Below, in pieces: positions 28,419-37,496 of a DNA stretch of 64,000 nt. Every line of letters starts with the position of its first letter. The stretch's first letter is position 1. The notes under the pieces are model-generated. The model was not told the origin of the DNA. It did no database searches and worked only from the letters and a program-made list of their open reading frames with translations. Position numbers and translations under genes: made by a program. Source of the stretch: CATQHB01 sp965262595 (GTDB lineage: Bacteria; Chloroflexota; Dehalococcoidia; Lucifugimonadales; UBA3495); NCBI GenBank assembly GCA_965262595.1, contig OZ253548.1, positions 1,550,001 through 1,614,000 of the forward strand, read 5' to 3'.

Positions 28419-28468
28419 CGTAGTTCCTGCGTCGGGGAGCTTAGGTTGCCTTTGGTCGGTCCGCCGGG

Positions 28469-31400
28469 TCAGTCCACCGGGGTGGCGCTGAGGGCCAACA
28501 CGTCCCGGAGTTCGGCGTTGGACAGCTCGGTGAGCCACCGTTCCGAGGTGGTCCCCACCACCTGGTCGGCGGTCTCCTGCTTGATTTCGATCATGAGGTC
28601 GATGCGGTCCTCCAGCGTGCCAGCGCAGATCAGCTTGTGGACGTGGACGTCCTTGGTCTGGCCGATGCGGAAGGCCCGGTCGATGGCCTGGTTCTCCACG
28701 GCCGGGTTCCACCACCGGTCGTAGTGGATCACGTGGTTGGCCCGGGGCAGGTTGAGGCCGGAGCCACCCGCCTTGAGGGACAGGACGAAGACCTGCGGGC
28801 CAGCGGCGTCGTTCTGGAAACGTTCCACCATCAGGTCCCGCCGCTTCCGGGTGACGCCGCCGTGAAGGAAAGGGGTTTCCAGGCCATAGGTCTCCTGCAC
28901 GTGCTGTTGCAGGATGGCTCCCATCTCGGCGAACTGGCTGAACAGCAGCACCCGGTCGCCGGCGGGCAAAACCTCATCCAGGATTTCCTGCAGGCGGGCC
29001 AGCTTGCCAGAGCGGCCGGTAATGGCGGAGTTGTCGCCCAGCAGTTGGCGGGGGTGGTTGCAGGCCTGCTTGAGCTTGGTCAGGGTGTCCAGGATGGAAC
29101 CCCGGCGTTTCATGCCCTCGGCGGACTCCAGGCGGGTCTCCGCCTCACGCAGCACGGCTTGGTAGAGCGTTGCCTGCTCCCGGGTCAGGTTGCAGTACTG
29201 CTTGGTCTCGTTCTTGTCGGGCAGGTCGTCGATGATGGACCGGTCCGTCTTGAGACGGCGCAGGATGAAGGGCCCGGTGGCTTTCTGCAGGCGAGCCGCC
29301 GCTGCTCCGTCCCGGTCGGTCTGGATGGGCCGGAAGTAGTTGCGCTTGAACTCGGCTTGGGAACCGACGAGGCCGGGGTTAAGGAACTGCATGATGGACC
29401 ATAGGTCGCCGACATGGTTCTCCACCGGTGTGCCGGTGAGGGCTATCCGGTAATCGGCCCGGAGTCCCTGGGCGGTCCGGGCCTGTTGGGACGCCGGATT
29501 TTTGATGTTCTGCGCTTCATCCAGGATGACCGCCCGCCAGGCTATGGAGTCGAGCAGTTCCCGGTCCCGGTTCATCGTGCCGTAGCTGGTGATGACCAAA
29601 TAGTGGCCGTCGGCCTGCCTCCGGAAGGCAGCCCCGCTCTGGCGGTTCGGGCCGTGATGCAGCAGCACGGCCAGGTCCGGCGTAAACTTGGCAGCCTCCC
29701 GCTGCCAGTTGTTGATCACGGATGTTGGGCAGACCAGCAGGTTGGGCCGGTCGTTGCCTTGCTGGCAGTCCAGCTGCAGGGCGGCCAGGGTCTGGACGGT
29801 CTTACCCAGGCCCATATCGTCGGCCAGGCAAGCTCCCAGCCCCCAGTTCCTGAGGAAACCAGCCACGAGTAGCCCAGTTGCTGGTAGGGCCGGAGCTGGC
29901 CGACGAAGTCCTCGGGGGCGTCCAACTGCTCAATCCGGCCCTTCTGCTTCAGTTGTTCCAGGAGATCACGAAGCCAGTCGTCGGCCCCCAGAGAGACGTT
30001 GTCGTCCTGGGCCCGCCGGTCGGCGCCCAGCCCGATCTGCACGATTTCCCGTAGGCTGACCTGCTGGCGGTTGCGCCAGAAATCAGCGGCGGCCCGGATG
30101 TCGTCGGCGTTGATCTCCAGCCATTGCCCCCGGAACCGCACCAGCGGCACCTTCCGGTCGGCCAGCTCCTCCAGTTCCTGCGCCGATATGGGAGCGTCGC
30201 CCAGGGCCAGCTCGACATCGAGGTCGATCAGGGAGGTCATAGTCATGCCGGAGCCGCCCGGCATGGCCGGCGTCTTGGTCCCGACCCGGACGCCGGGCCT
30301 GGTCTTGGTTCCCTGCCGGGTCCACCAGGCGGGCAGCAGCAGGCCGAAGCCGGCTTGCTGCAGCGCGGCGGCCCGGCTTTCCAGGAACCGGTAGGCCTCC
30401 TCGGTATTCAGCCGGCAACCTGCGGGGTGCCGGCGTTTCAGGCTGTCGGTGATGGGTGGACACACCGAACCGGCTTGGGCCAGGGAACTCAACAGGAACT
30501 CGGCGGGGTTTAAGTCCGGGTGGAGTCCATTGACCTGATTATTCCAGACGGCCTCGGCGGGGAGCAGCAGGCTCGGGTCGTCGTGCGGCTGGAGCAGGTA
30601 GCGCAGGTACCAGTCGTCCTGCCGGATGGCCGGCACCGCGTCGTTTGGGCTGGGTTCCGGCGGCTCTTCCAGCCTGAGGCAGAGCCGGTAGGGAGAGTTG
30701 ACGGCGATGGCCAGGGGCCTGTGCCATTCGGCGACCTGACGGCGGAGTTGCTGGAGCTGTGCCGGGCTGCTCCGGACCGCCGGGTTGGCTTGGCCCAGGG
30801 CGGACAGCCAGGCGTCGTGGGCGGAGTCGAACTGCGGCTGCGCCGGGTTTTTGGTGTCCGTGCCGACGCGCGCCAGATGGTCAACCTGGACTGTTATGAA
30901 CTCCCGGAGGACGGCTTGGGCCGAGTTGGCCGGCGGATCGGTCGTCTCGGCCGGCGGATCGGTCGTCTCTGTGCCGGTGAGCGCCCTGGCCGACGGCGGC
31001 ATCAGTCCGGCCAACTCGGCCAGCCGGTGTGCGTCCTCCCCGATGAACACCGGAATCCATGCCGCCACGGTCTGATCGCCCCGTTCGGACAGGCTGGGCA
31101 GGAATTGTTGCCGGGCCGTCAGGGAGGCTGCCAGCGGCAGGGCGTGGGTCCAGTAGGCCAGGTCCCCGTTCCGATGGCTACGCCGGGTTTCAGGACGTGC
31201 CGCTGCTGGCACGCCTGCAGCAGCGGCACGCCTTGCTCCGGCTTCAGATGGAGCGTTGATACGGTCCATGGCCTGATTCGTGGCTTGGCTCGCGACCTGG
31301 GCGTGGGCCCAGCCATGGGGCTGGACGGCACGGGAGCGTCACCCCGGCTGGGCAGCCAAGCGATTGCTTTGGCGAAGCTGGCGTCGCCCGTTTCGAGCCC

Positions 31401-31544
31401 GACCGCTTCGGCCATGACCTGCGCCTGGGCGCAGTAGGGGTGTTTTCCAGCCGCCTGCCGGTCGGACTGCGTCAGACATGGTTCGGAGTCCTCGCTCCAG
31501 AGGACGAAGCTTCCTTTTGCTTGGGCGGCGTGCAGGACGAGCAT
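28469..31544 (-). pseudogene. SNF2-family helicase, two frameshifts
   Basis: About 1,020 residues in three overlapping frames. The N-terminus (ATG 31544, MLVLHAAQAKGSFVLW) runs to about 31165. There, in a GGGG run, the frame moves to DLAYWTHALPLAASLTARQQF. Near 29870 it moves again to LAGFLRNWGLGACLADDMGLGKTVQT. The helicase motifs that follow are intact: DMGLGKT, ILDEAQNIKN, LTGTPVENH, LFSQFAEM, LSLKAGGSGLNL, RAFRIGQ. It is paired with the downstream SWIM gene. The last fragment could not work without its N-terminal domain. Assembly error in G runs is an alternative to true inactivation. Confidence 0.8.
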
Positions 31545-31666
31545 GGCGTTGTCCGATGCTGTGTGCCGGTGAGTTTAGGCTATGGGGCGCGGGTTTGGCA
31601 AGGGCGGCTGCATATCAATAACAGGGTCCTTTCAATAACAGGGCCCTTTGCTCGACCTCGGTGGGG

Positions 31667-31818
31667 TGGGCGCTGAGCGGATGGAGCCAGGACTTCATCC
31701 GTGGTCGCCCAGGCGTCCAGCAGATTGTGGGCGCTGAGCGGATGGAGCCAGGACTTCATCCGTGGTCGCCCAGGCGTCCAGCAGATTGTGGGCGCTGAGC
31801 GGATGGAGCCAGGACTCC
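31667..31818. repeat. 61-bp tandem repeat, two and a half copies
   Basis: Units start at 31667, 31728 and 31789. The first two are essentially identical (TGGGCGCTGAGCGGATGGAG...CCAGCAGATTG) and the third is partial. The array abuts the broken end of a recombinase fragment. 61 is not a multiple of three. Confidence 0.92.
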
Positions 31819-32131
31819 GGCCGGAGCCAGGGAAGCGATGCCCGCCCCGCGCCGGTGCAGCGACTCCACGACGCCGACCAGGTCAAACGTGGTTGCGGCT
31901 GATCCGGTCCAGGGCGGCCACGGTGACGGTATCGCCGCGGCGCAACTTAGTGTCAAGCTCGGTCCGGCCCGCACAGTCGCTGACCGGGACGGAGCCGGAG
32001 CTGCCCACGTCCTGAAAGATGTTGGCAGGCTCCACCCCGACATCGGCCAAGGCCTGGAGCTGGGTTTCGGGGCGCATCCCGGCCAGGCCGTCAACGGCGG
32101 TTCGGGAGGTGCGGAGATAGCCGTAAATCAT
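31819..32131 (-). pseudogene. Serine recombinase N-terminal fragment
   Basis: From ATG 32131: IYGYLRTSRTAVDGLAGMRP, then IFQDVGSSGS and RRGDTVTVAALDRISRNHV before a stop at 31883. A one-base shift continues as DLVGVVESLHRRGAGIASLAP and then runs into the 61-bp tandem repeat. The catalytic Ser and DRxxR are present, but the C-terminal half is missing. It is related to the remnant at 2740-3025 (RTSR...GLAGM/GSAG). Confidence 0.7.
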
Positions 32132-32160
32132 CGGTTTTGACCCTGCCCAAAAATGTGGGG

Positions 32161-32219
32161 GTTTTGTTACAGGGGGACCCCTGCCCAAAACCCCCAGTTT
32201 AAGGCATTGTAACAAAAAC
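32161..32219. promoter_or_regulatory. Inverted repeat upstream of the recombinase fragment
   Basis: GTTTTGTTAC (32161-32170) and GTAACAAAAAC (32209-32219) face each other, with CTGCCCAAAA direct repeats in between and before. Possible recombination site or divergent promoter region. Confidence 0.4.
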
Positions 32220-32386
32220 ACCTGTTTTTGGTACACCGTGGAGGAAGAGGAGGAGGGGAAATTGCAAAACTCCCAAGACAGGTTAAAATAAGAGACAATA
32301 CCCTTAACAAGCTGGAAAACAATCCCCGCTGTCCCGAAGCACCTCGATCAGAAAACTGAAGAACCGACAGCAAAGAGGAGTCCGAA

Positions 32387-32935
32387 ATGACCACTCTGCA
32401 AACTCCGATCCTTGACCTTATCACTGACTCCCAATCCAGCCAATATCTCACTTGGGCAATGCGACACACCCTTGCCAGGCTCATCAGTATGGACTACTCA
32501 CAGTGGATGACCCAACTTAAAGACCACGGCTTCTCTCCGGCAGATATAGACAGACTCGAAAACCTTAATGCCACCTTCTTCAACGACGCCGACCTGCACA
32601 AAAGTTTGAGTGTACTCGTCACCGACGTGCCCGACCTCGGCAACCAGCAAAACCTGCATTCAGCCATCCACGCCTGGCTTCAGACCCTCCAGTGGCAAGA
32701 CCTCTGGAAACAGATCCAAAACGAACAATTTCCCGACCCGATCGACGCAATATCTTACATAGCAACGTACATCAATAAAATAGCCACAAGCACAGTAAGC
32801 TACGAGGCCTGGTGTAGAAAAGCACAGCCGCAAACCCAAGAGAATTGGGACATAGCCCGAATCGACATTGAAGCAGGCATCAAGCTTGCCGAGGAAGGCC
32901 TACAAGAGGACGTAAAAGAATGGCCGCAATATTGA
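32387..32935 (+). CDS. Hypothetical protein upstream of MazF, candidate atypical antitoxin
   Basis: 182 residues with ATG 32387. All-helical, polar, rich in Gln and Asp, with no cysteine pair and no membrane segment. I recognise no family. It overlaps the MazF-like gene by 16 bases, the classic antitoxin position, but it is more than twice the length of ordinary MazE proteins and lacks an AbrB or RHH N-terminus that I can see. Base composition is more AT-rich than the flanks, suggesting transfer as a unit with the next gene. Confidence 0.7.
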   Translation: MTTLQTPILDLITDSQSSQYLTWAMRHTLARLISMDYSQWMTQLKDHGFSPADIDRLENLNATFFNDADLHKSLSVLVTDVPDLGNQQNLHSAIHAWLQTLQWQDLWKQIQNEQFPDPIDAISYIATYINKIATSTVSYEAWCRKAQPQTQENWDIARIDIEAGIKLAEEGLQEDVKEWPQY

Positions 32936-33267
32936 GAGGTCAAGTATGGTGGGCATCGCTCGAGTCCGCCCAAGCAGTAGTCGGTCACGAGCAAGGAAAC
33001 CCTCGCCCCATCCTCGTTCGAAGCAACGACCACTTCAACGGCAGTACCCAACTCGTCATAGCCGCGCTAATTACATCAATCCCTCCCGGCTCACCGCGCG
33101 TACCCAAAGCAGAAATTCGCTCCATAGCGATGCCCAAACAGTCCTGGGTACTGCCAGGACAAGTCAGAACACTCTCAACACAAAGATTAACAAACCCTAT
33201 CGGAAAACTATCCGACCAAGAGTTGCAATCAATAACCCAGGCCATATTTCAAATACTGACCAATTAA
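32920..33267 (+). CDS. MazF/PemK family mRNA endonuclease toxin
   Basis: 115 residues. LRGQVWWASLESAQAVVGHEQGNPRPILVRSNDHFNGS matches the MazF N-terminal pattern (RGxVW, G.EQ.G.RP.lV...D.fN). A central strand LVIAALITS follows, and SWVLPGQVRTLSTQRLTNPIGKLSDQELQSITQAI ends the fold (S-x-V-x-x-x-Q-x-R-T). This looks complete. The substrate would be single-stranded RNA at a short recognition triplet or longer site. Confidence 0.88.
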   Translation: MAAILRGQVWWASLESAQAVVGHEQGNPRPILVRSNDHFNGSTQLVIAALITSIPPGSPRVPKAEIRSIAMPKQSWVLPGQVRTLSTQRLTNPIGKLSDQELQSITQAIFQILTN

Positions 33268-33791
33268 ACCGGACAAAATTGCAAAACTTCAAGGATGAAT
33301 ACGAAGCATAACGCCTACCCAAACCAACGCCGACCTGAACGCTTCCATCAGCATCGCAGACCAAGGAATCCACTACCTGCAAAGACACTTGGAAGCAACA
33401 CCCGAAACCATTAGGCTGGCTCGACTCGGCGGGTAGAACCGCTCGTGCAGCGGGTAGGAAAACGCCTCAGACCGCCCGCAGAGCGAAACCAGCCTTGACC
33501 GCCGGCGATTCATCCCTGACTCCGCCCGGCCCAGAAAGCTCAGAACCGCAGACTCCCCCGGACTCTTCCAATGAACCTAAACAAACTCTGGTCCAGCGGC
33601 ATCCTAAACCAAAGCCAAGGTGGGATGTGCATTTCGAGGGTCTTGAAGACTACCGAAAGGACCCTAATACTACAGCCGCAGATCAGTAGCAGGTCTCTTT
33701 TTGATCGTCGGCGCTACCTTACCATTCCGGTTCTGGGGCTGTTATAATTAGCCCCGCAACCCCAAACTAACGAAACTTTTGGAGAGTAATC
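33268..33791 (+). other. 520-bp gap containing a family A MITE end
   Basis: Apart from the MITE end at 33604 no supportable gene is seen. The last 60 bp before 33792 hold an AT-rich patch (GTTATAATTAG) that can serve as the promoter of the DinB-like gene. Confidence 0.45.
33604..33660. mobile_element. MITE-like family A, left-end fragment
   Basis: CTAAACCAAAGCCAAGGTGG, then ATGTGCATTTCGAGGGTCTT and on through GACCGAAAGGAC-like sequence, matches the left half of the copy at 34446. No right end is found. Confidence 0.65.
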
Positions 33792-34319
33792 ATGGCTGTT
33801 TCCGCCGGAGTATCAAATGCGTTGGAACGTAACTGGGGTATGGTAGACCGTGCCATAGACGGGCTGAGTGATGAGACACTGGCGCGCCGGATATCCGACA
33901 GCGACAATTCCATCGGTTGGCTCCTCTTCCACCTGAGCCGGGTGGTGGACGTCTTCATGAATACCAGGTTCCAAGGCAAGCCTCAGATATGGATAGAGGA
34001 CGGTTGGTGCGAGAAATTCGGCCTGAGCGACGACCCGGAGACGACCGGCCAAGGCTGGGACGCGGCGCGCGTGGCCGCGTGGTCGCTTCCCTCCAAAGAC
34101 GTCCTGGTAGGGTACTATGAGGCCATGAAGGCCTGCTGCCGGGACTATATGTCCTCCGTGACCGACGCGGAGTTGAGCGCCACCATGAGCCTGAGGCCCG
34201 GTTCGGACCCCGAGCCGAAAGAGACCATCATGGGTGTCCTGGTCTTTGACAACATCGTCCACGGAGGCCAGATAGCCTTCCTGCGCGGCCACTGGGAAGG
34301 CATGGGCTGGTTCGTCTAG
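33792..34319 (+). CDS. DinB family protein
   Basis: 175 residues, with TTGGAGAG nine bases before the ATG. The four-helix DinB/DUF664 fold is indicated by DNSIGWLLFHLSRVVDVFMN (first metal His) and by DNIVHGGQIAFLRGHWEGMGW near the C-terminus (second His). A central segment has GQGWDAARVAAW. Members are metal-binding; some act as thiol-dependent transferases, others have no known role. Complete length, normal codons, single-gene transcript. Confidence 0.88.
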   Translation: MAVSAGVSNALERNWGMVDRAIDGLSDETLARRISDSDNSIGWLLFHLSRVVDVFMNTRFQGKPQIWIEDGWCEKFGLSDDPETTGQGWDAARVAAWSLPSKDVLVGYYEAMKACCRDYMSSVTDAELSATMSLRPGSDPEPKETIMGVLVFDNIVHGGQIAFLRGHWEGMGWFV

Positions 34320-34445
34320 CCCGGCCGCAGGCTTCCCGGACCATTTCGACAGGTTTACCGAAGCGCACGGCTTGAGTTCGCCGTGCGCTTCCTTAGCTCG
34401 ACTTTGTACATTCCACAGGTGTGCATCATATGTAAGATCACGTAG

Positions 34446-34598
34446 CCAAACCAATACCAAGGTGAGATGTGCATTTCGGGGGGCTTGACGATGACCGAAA
34501 GGACTCCACGGCACCACATATCACCTTTAGGCCCCAACTGGGTGGGCACCGATAGTGCGGTCTAGCGATATGTACATTTCACCTTGGCTTTAGTTTAG
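34446..34598. mobile_element. MITE-like element, family A, second full copy
   Basis: About 153 bp with left end CCAAACCAATACCAAGGTGA and right end TTCACCTTGGCTTTAGTTTAG. The interior shares CATTTCGxGGGxCTTGA and ACCGAAAGGAC with the fragment at 33604. Same size as the copy at 3353-3503. Confidence 0.72.
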
Positions 34599-34639
34599 GT
34601 ACCGATTTCCCTGTCAGGTTCTTGTATTTAGCATCGCCT

Positions 34640-35160
34640 ACGAACTTGCAGGCACCGCCATCCCGCCATACTTGACGGTAGACAGTACCGGCCCGTGAAG
34701 GGCCACCTCCTCGGCGCCCCTTCCAGGTATTTGGCTGTTCTGGGTATGGGGATGCTATAGCGGACGCCGGCGCTGCCAGGCCTGACCTCGATTTCCTTGA
34801 CGAAGGCTCTGAGCTCGGTCAGCTCGCTCTCGTTCCGAAACTTGCCCATGTCCTCGGCGTAGGAGGTGATGGTCTTCACATCATCCAACACGACCCGCCG
34901 CTGGGACAGCAACGCCCTGACCCTCTCCGCCGTGGCCTCAAGCCTCTCCTGACGCTCCCGGTGGTCCCGGTGGTCCCGGATACGGGGCTTAAAGTTGTTG
35001 ATGTCCATGTCGGTGGTCTCCACCAGGTTGTAGCGGCGCTCCAGCCGCCGCCGCACGTCGGCGAGCTCCAACTCGACGCTCTCAAGTATCTGCAGCTGCT
35101 CCCGGGCCACGCCGTCCATCGGGTCCGGCGTCTGGCTTGGATTAACGACAAGCCACTGTA
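34640..35160 (-). pseudogene. Large serine recombinase, C-terminal fragment
   Basis: The frame covers the coiled-coil tail of large serine integrases: LELADVRRRLERRYNLVETT, NNFKPRIRDHRDHRERQERLEATAERVRALLS, then LRAFVKEIEVRPGSAGVRYSIPIPRT. No catalytic or zinc-ribbon domain precedes it; upstream sequence is out of frame. It is a distinct lineage from the small resolvases elsewhere in the window. Likely the residue of an integrated element. Confidence 0.7.
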
Positions 35161-35298
35161 GTGTCTGCTGAGGTTTCGTGGTGAGTGTTGTCTCCAGGCA
35201 AAGCCAGATGGATAGTTGATTAGAATACCAATAGACAAGCCCGCCTGTGGCGAATAAGATAAAATCCTGATGGAACCTTCCAAACTGGAGATTCCGAT

Positions 35299-36063
35299 AT
35301 GAACGTTACACCACTAGTCTACTTCGCAACTCTCGAGATTGAGAACGTTCGTTGTTTCGGAGGACGGCAAGAATTGGACCTTACGGTTGATGGGCGCCCA
35401 GCTCAGTGGTCTCTTATCATCGGAGAGAACGGATCTGGAAAGACTACTCTCCTTGAATGCCTCGCATGGATGCGCCCGGTTCCTGAAGTGGCTGATTCAT
35501 CACCGGGCACAACCGAAACAGGGGAAATTCCTCCCCTTACGGATGGGACTCTGACCCCCGCCCTGCCGGAGGCAGACGACCAAGTTCTTGAAACACTACC
35601 ACGAGACGTGTCAACGGAGGTGAAGCTAAGTGCTCAGCTAGTATTCGGCAGCGTCGGGTTCCAGTCGAGCACAGAGGCAGAGACCGGAATCAGCCCAAGT
35701 TCCCATATTAGTGTTGGGATGAACTTGGGCTTTGATGGAAAAGGTGAACTACAAGGCCTCGAATTAACCAATAGCACCCAGATAGAGGATTTGTCACAGC
35801 CGTTTCACGACCCTTTAATCTTCGCTTATGGAGCTAACCGACATCTCGGAGAGCGGAATTTGAACGGGTTCTCCGACTTAGACCCGTTGGATTATGAGCG
35901 ACTTTCCTGGATGACAGAACTCTGTGATGTGGAAGAACTACTCATGACCCTGGACTATGCTGCACGTGCTGAAGATGCCAGGCTTGAACCTAGAGTCCTA
36001 AACCTTTTAAAGGACGCGATTTCCAGAATTCTGCCTAGTACTACAGTTGCAGAAATGTGGTGA
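35299..36063 (+). pseudogene. AAA/ABC-type ATPase truncated by an insertion sequence
   Basis: The N-terminal half (residues 1-246) of an AAA_23/SMC-like ATPase: FATLEIENVRCFGGRQELDL, then Walker A IIGENGSGKTTLLECLAWM (about residues 39-57), and IFAYGANRHLGERNLNGF, as in overload-type (OLD-like) ATPases. The IS at 36039 interrupts the frame, which ends at a stop inside the IS. The Walker B/signature half is not found after the IS, so there was also a deletion. ATG 35299 is the likely start. Confidence 0.75.
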
Positions 36064-37490
36064 GGAGTTTCTGGCGGCGTCGGTAATGGCAGCGCCGGGC
36101 CGTTGCCTGGTGCCGCCGTCTCCACCGGGACCACCGCAGCACTGATTCGTCCCTAGGTTGATGTCTCCATATCAGCCGGTAGAGCAACCGCCGGACCTCG
36201 GGCACCGTCAGGGGTATCAGCTTTTCGTCCAATCTGGGACCGCCCCCTTTTCTCCCGGACCTCCTTGTTCCGACGCCTGTTGCCTGACCACCGCCAGGCA
36301 GGCGTGGGCCAGCATCGCCAGGGTGATGTGCCGGTACCAGCCATCCCATTTCCGGACTTCATACTGCTCCAGACCCACCTCTCCCTTGGCCTCCTCGAAG
36401 CATTCTTCGATGGTCCAACGAGTTCCGGCCACCCGCACCGGTTCCTCCAGAGTCGTACTCTCCGGGCCGAAGCAGACGTAATAGGCCAACTCCCCGGGCT
36501 TGGCGATGCTGCGCCGGACCAGCAGCCAGCACCCCTTGCCCGGCTCCTTCAAGGGCCGGATCTCCACCCGCGCCCAATCGTATACCCGGGGTCCCTTGGC
36601 GCCGTCGCCCGCGCTGCGCCGCACCCAGCCGGGTTCCTCCACCCCAGGCGCCAGCCGGTCCGCCCGCACCTGTCGCCATCCCCTGTCCGTCTCTGCCCAC
36701 AGCTTCTCGTTGCTCCTGACGGCCGGCACGTGGGGAACGTCTCGCCGCTCCAGCCGCAGCCGCAGGCGGCGGTCGTTGCCGTAGACCTCGTCCCCAGTGA
36801 CCCAGCCGAAGGGCACTCCCGATTCCAGCGCCCGCTCCAGCATCCGCTCCAGCGCCCACTCCAGCATCCGCCGGGCCAGTTGCGGCTTGGTGCGGAATGC
36901 CACTTTCTCAGGCACCCCAGCCTCTCGCCTCCGTTCCAGGTCATCAACCCACACGCGAGGCGGGTAGAGTTCCCGGTCCGGCAGGGTCCTCCCCTCGGCA
37001 GAGGCGTAGGTCAAAATACCCCGACCTGGCAGTTCTCGATCCGCCCCGCCGTGCCGCTATACTGCCGCTGCACCCCAACGGACTTGTTCCCCTTCTTCAG
37101 AAATCCCGTCTCGTCCACCACCGGAACTCCACGGACGTCGCCCGGATGCTCCACCACGTAGTCCCTGAGATCGTCGCGAACCAGGTCGGCGTCCCAGACG
37201 TAGGTGGACAGCAGGCGCTGCACCCCATAGGGGGTGGCGTCCCCCGCCTGCTCCGCCGGTTGCCAGCCATTCTTGCGTTCCACGGGACTCAGCAGCCCCC
37301 GCAGGTAGTCCAGCGCCCGCCTACGCGGCTCGGGACGCCGGAATCGTCCCGCAATGCACTGGTGTACCCCTTCGATTCCCTTCGCCCAACGGGCCACCTC
37401 CGCCACATCTTCTATCACACCTACCACCGCCTCACCTCTCCAGCCCTTGACTGCCTTGATTCTACCCGCATTTGTTCTGCAACTGTAGTA
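36039..37490. mobile_element. IS701-like insertion sequence with CTAG target duplications
   Basis: 1,452 bp. Terminal inverted repeats TACTACAGTTGCAGAA (left) and TTCTGCAACTGTAGTA (right) are perfect. CTAG lies at both outer junctions (36035-36038 and 37491-37494), fitting the YTAR target of IS701-family elements. Both element ends are intact. Confidence 0.88.
36041..37427 (-). pseudogene. IS701-family DDE transposase, two frameshifts
   Basis: The first frame (37427-37011) carries GVPVVDETGFLKKGNKSVGVQRQYSGTAG (first catalytic Asp) and ends at a TGA. The second carries GWVTGDEVYG (second Asp) and TRWTIEECFEEAKGEVGLEQYEVR (Glu). A third ends with LIPLTVPEVRRLLYRLIW. The first junction is GTA TTT TGA: slipping back one base on TTTT restores GVFLTYASAEG, so it may be programmed or a loss of one T. 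The second lies in AAAAGGGGGC, about 36240. Two shifts in one gene favour inactivation. Confidence 0.82.
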
Positions 37491-37496
37491 CTAGGC

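Noticed and set aside
33495..33689. 64-codon frame with a Pro-rich start
   Set aside because: Its second half is the MITE family A end; no domain or ribosome-binding site.
36897..37490. The + strand frame running through the IS into the large element protein
   Set aside because: This part is antisense to the transposase gene and lies inside the insertion sequence; it is open only by chance.
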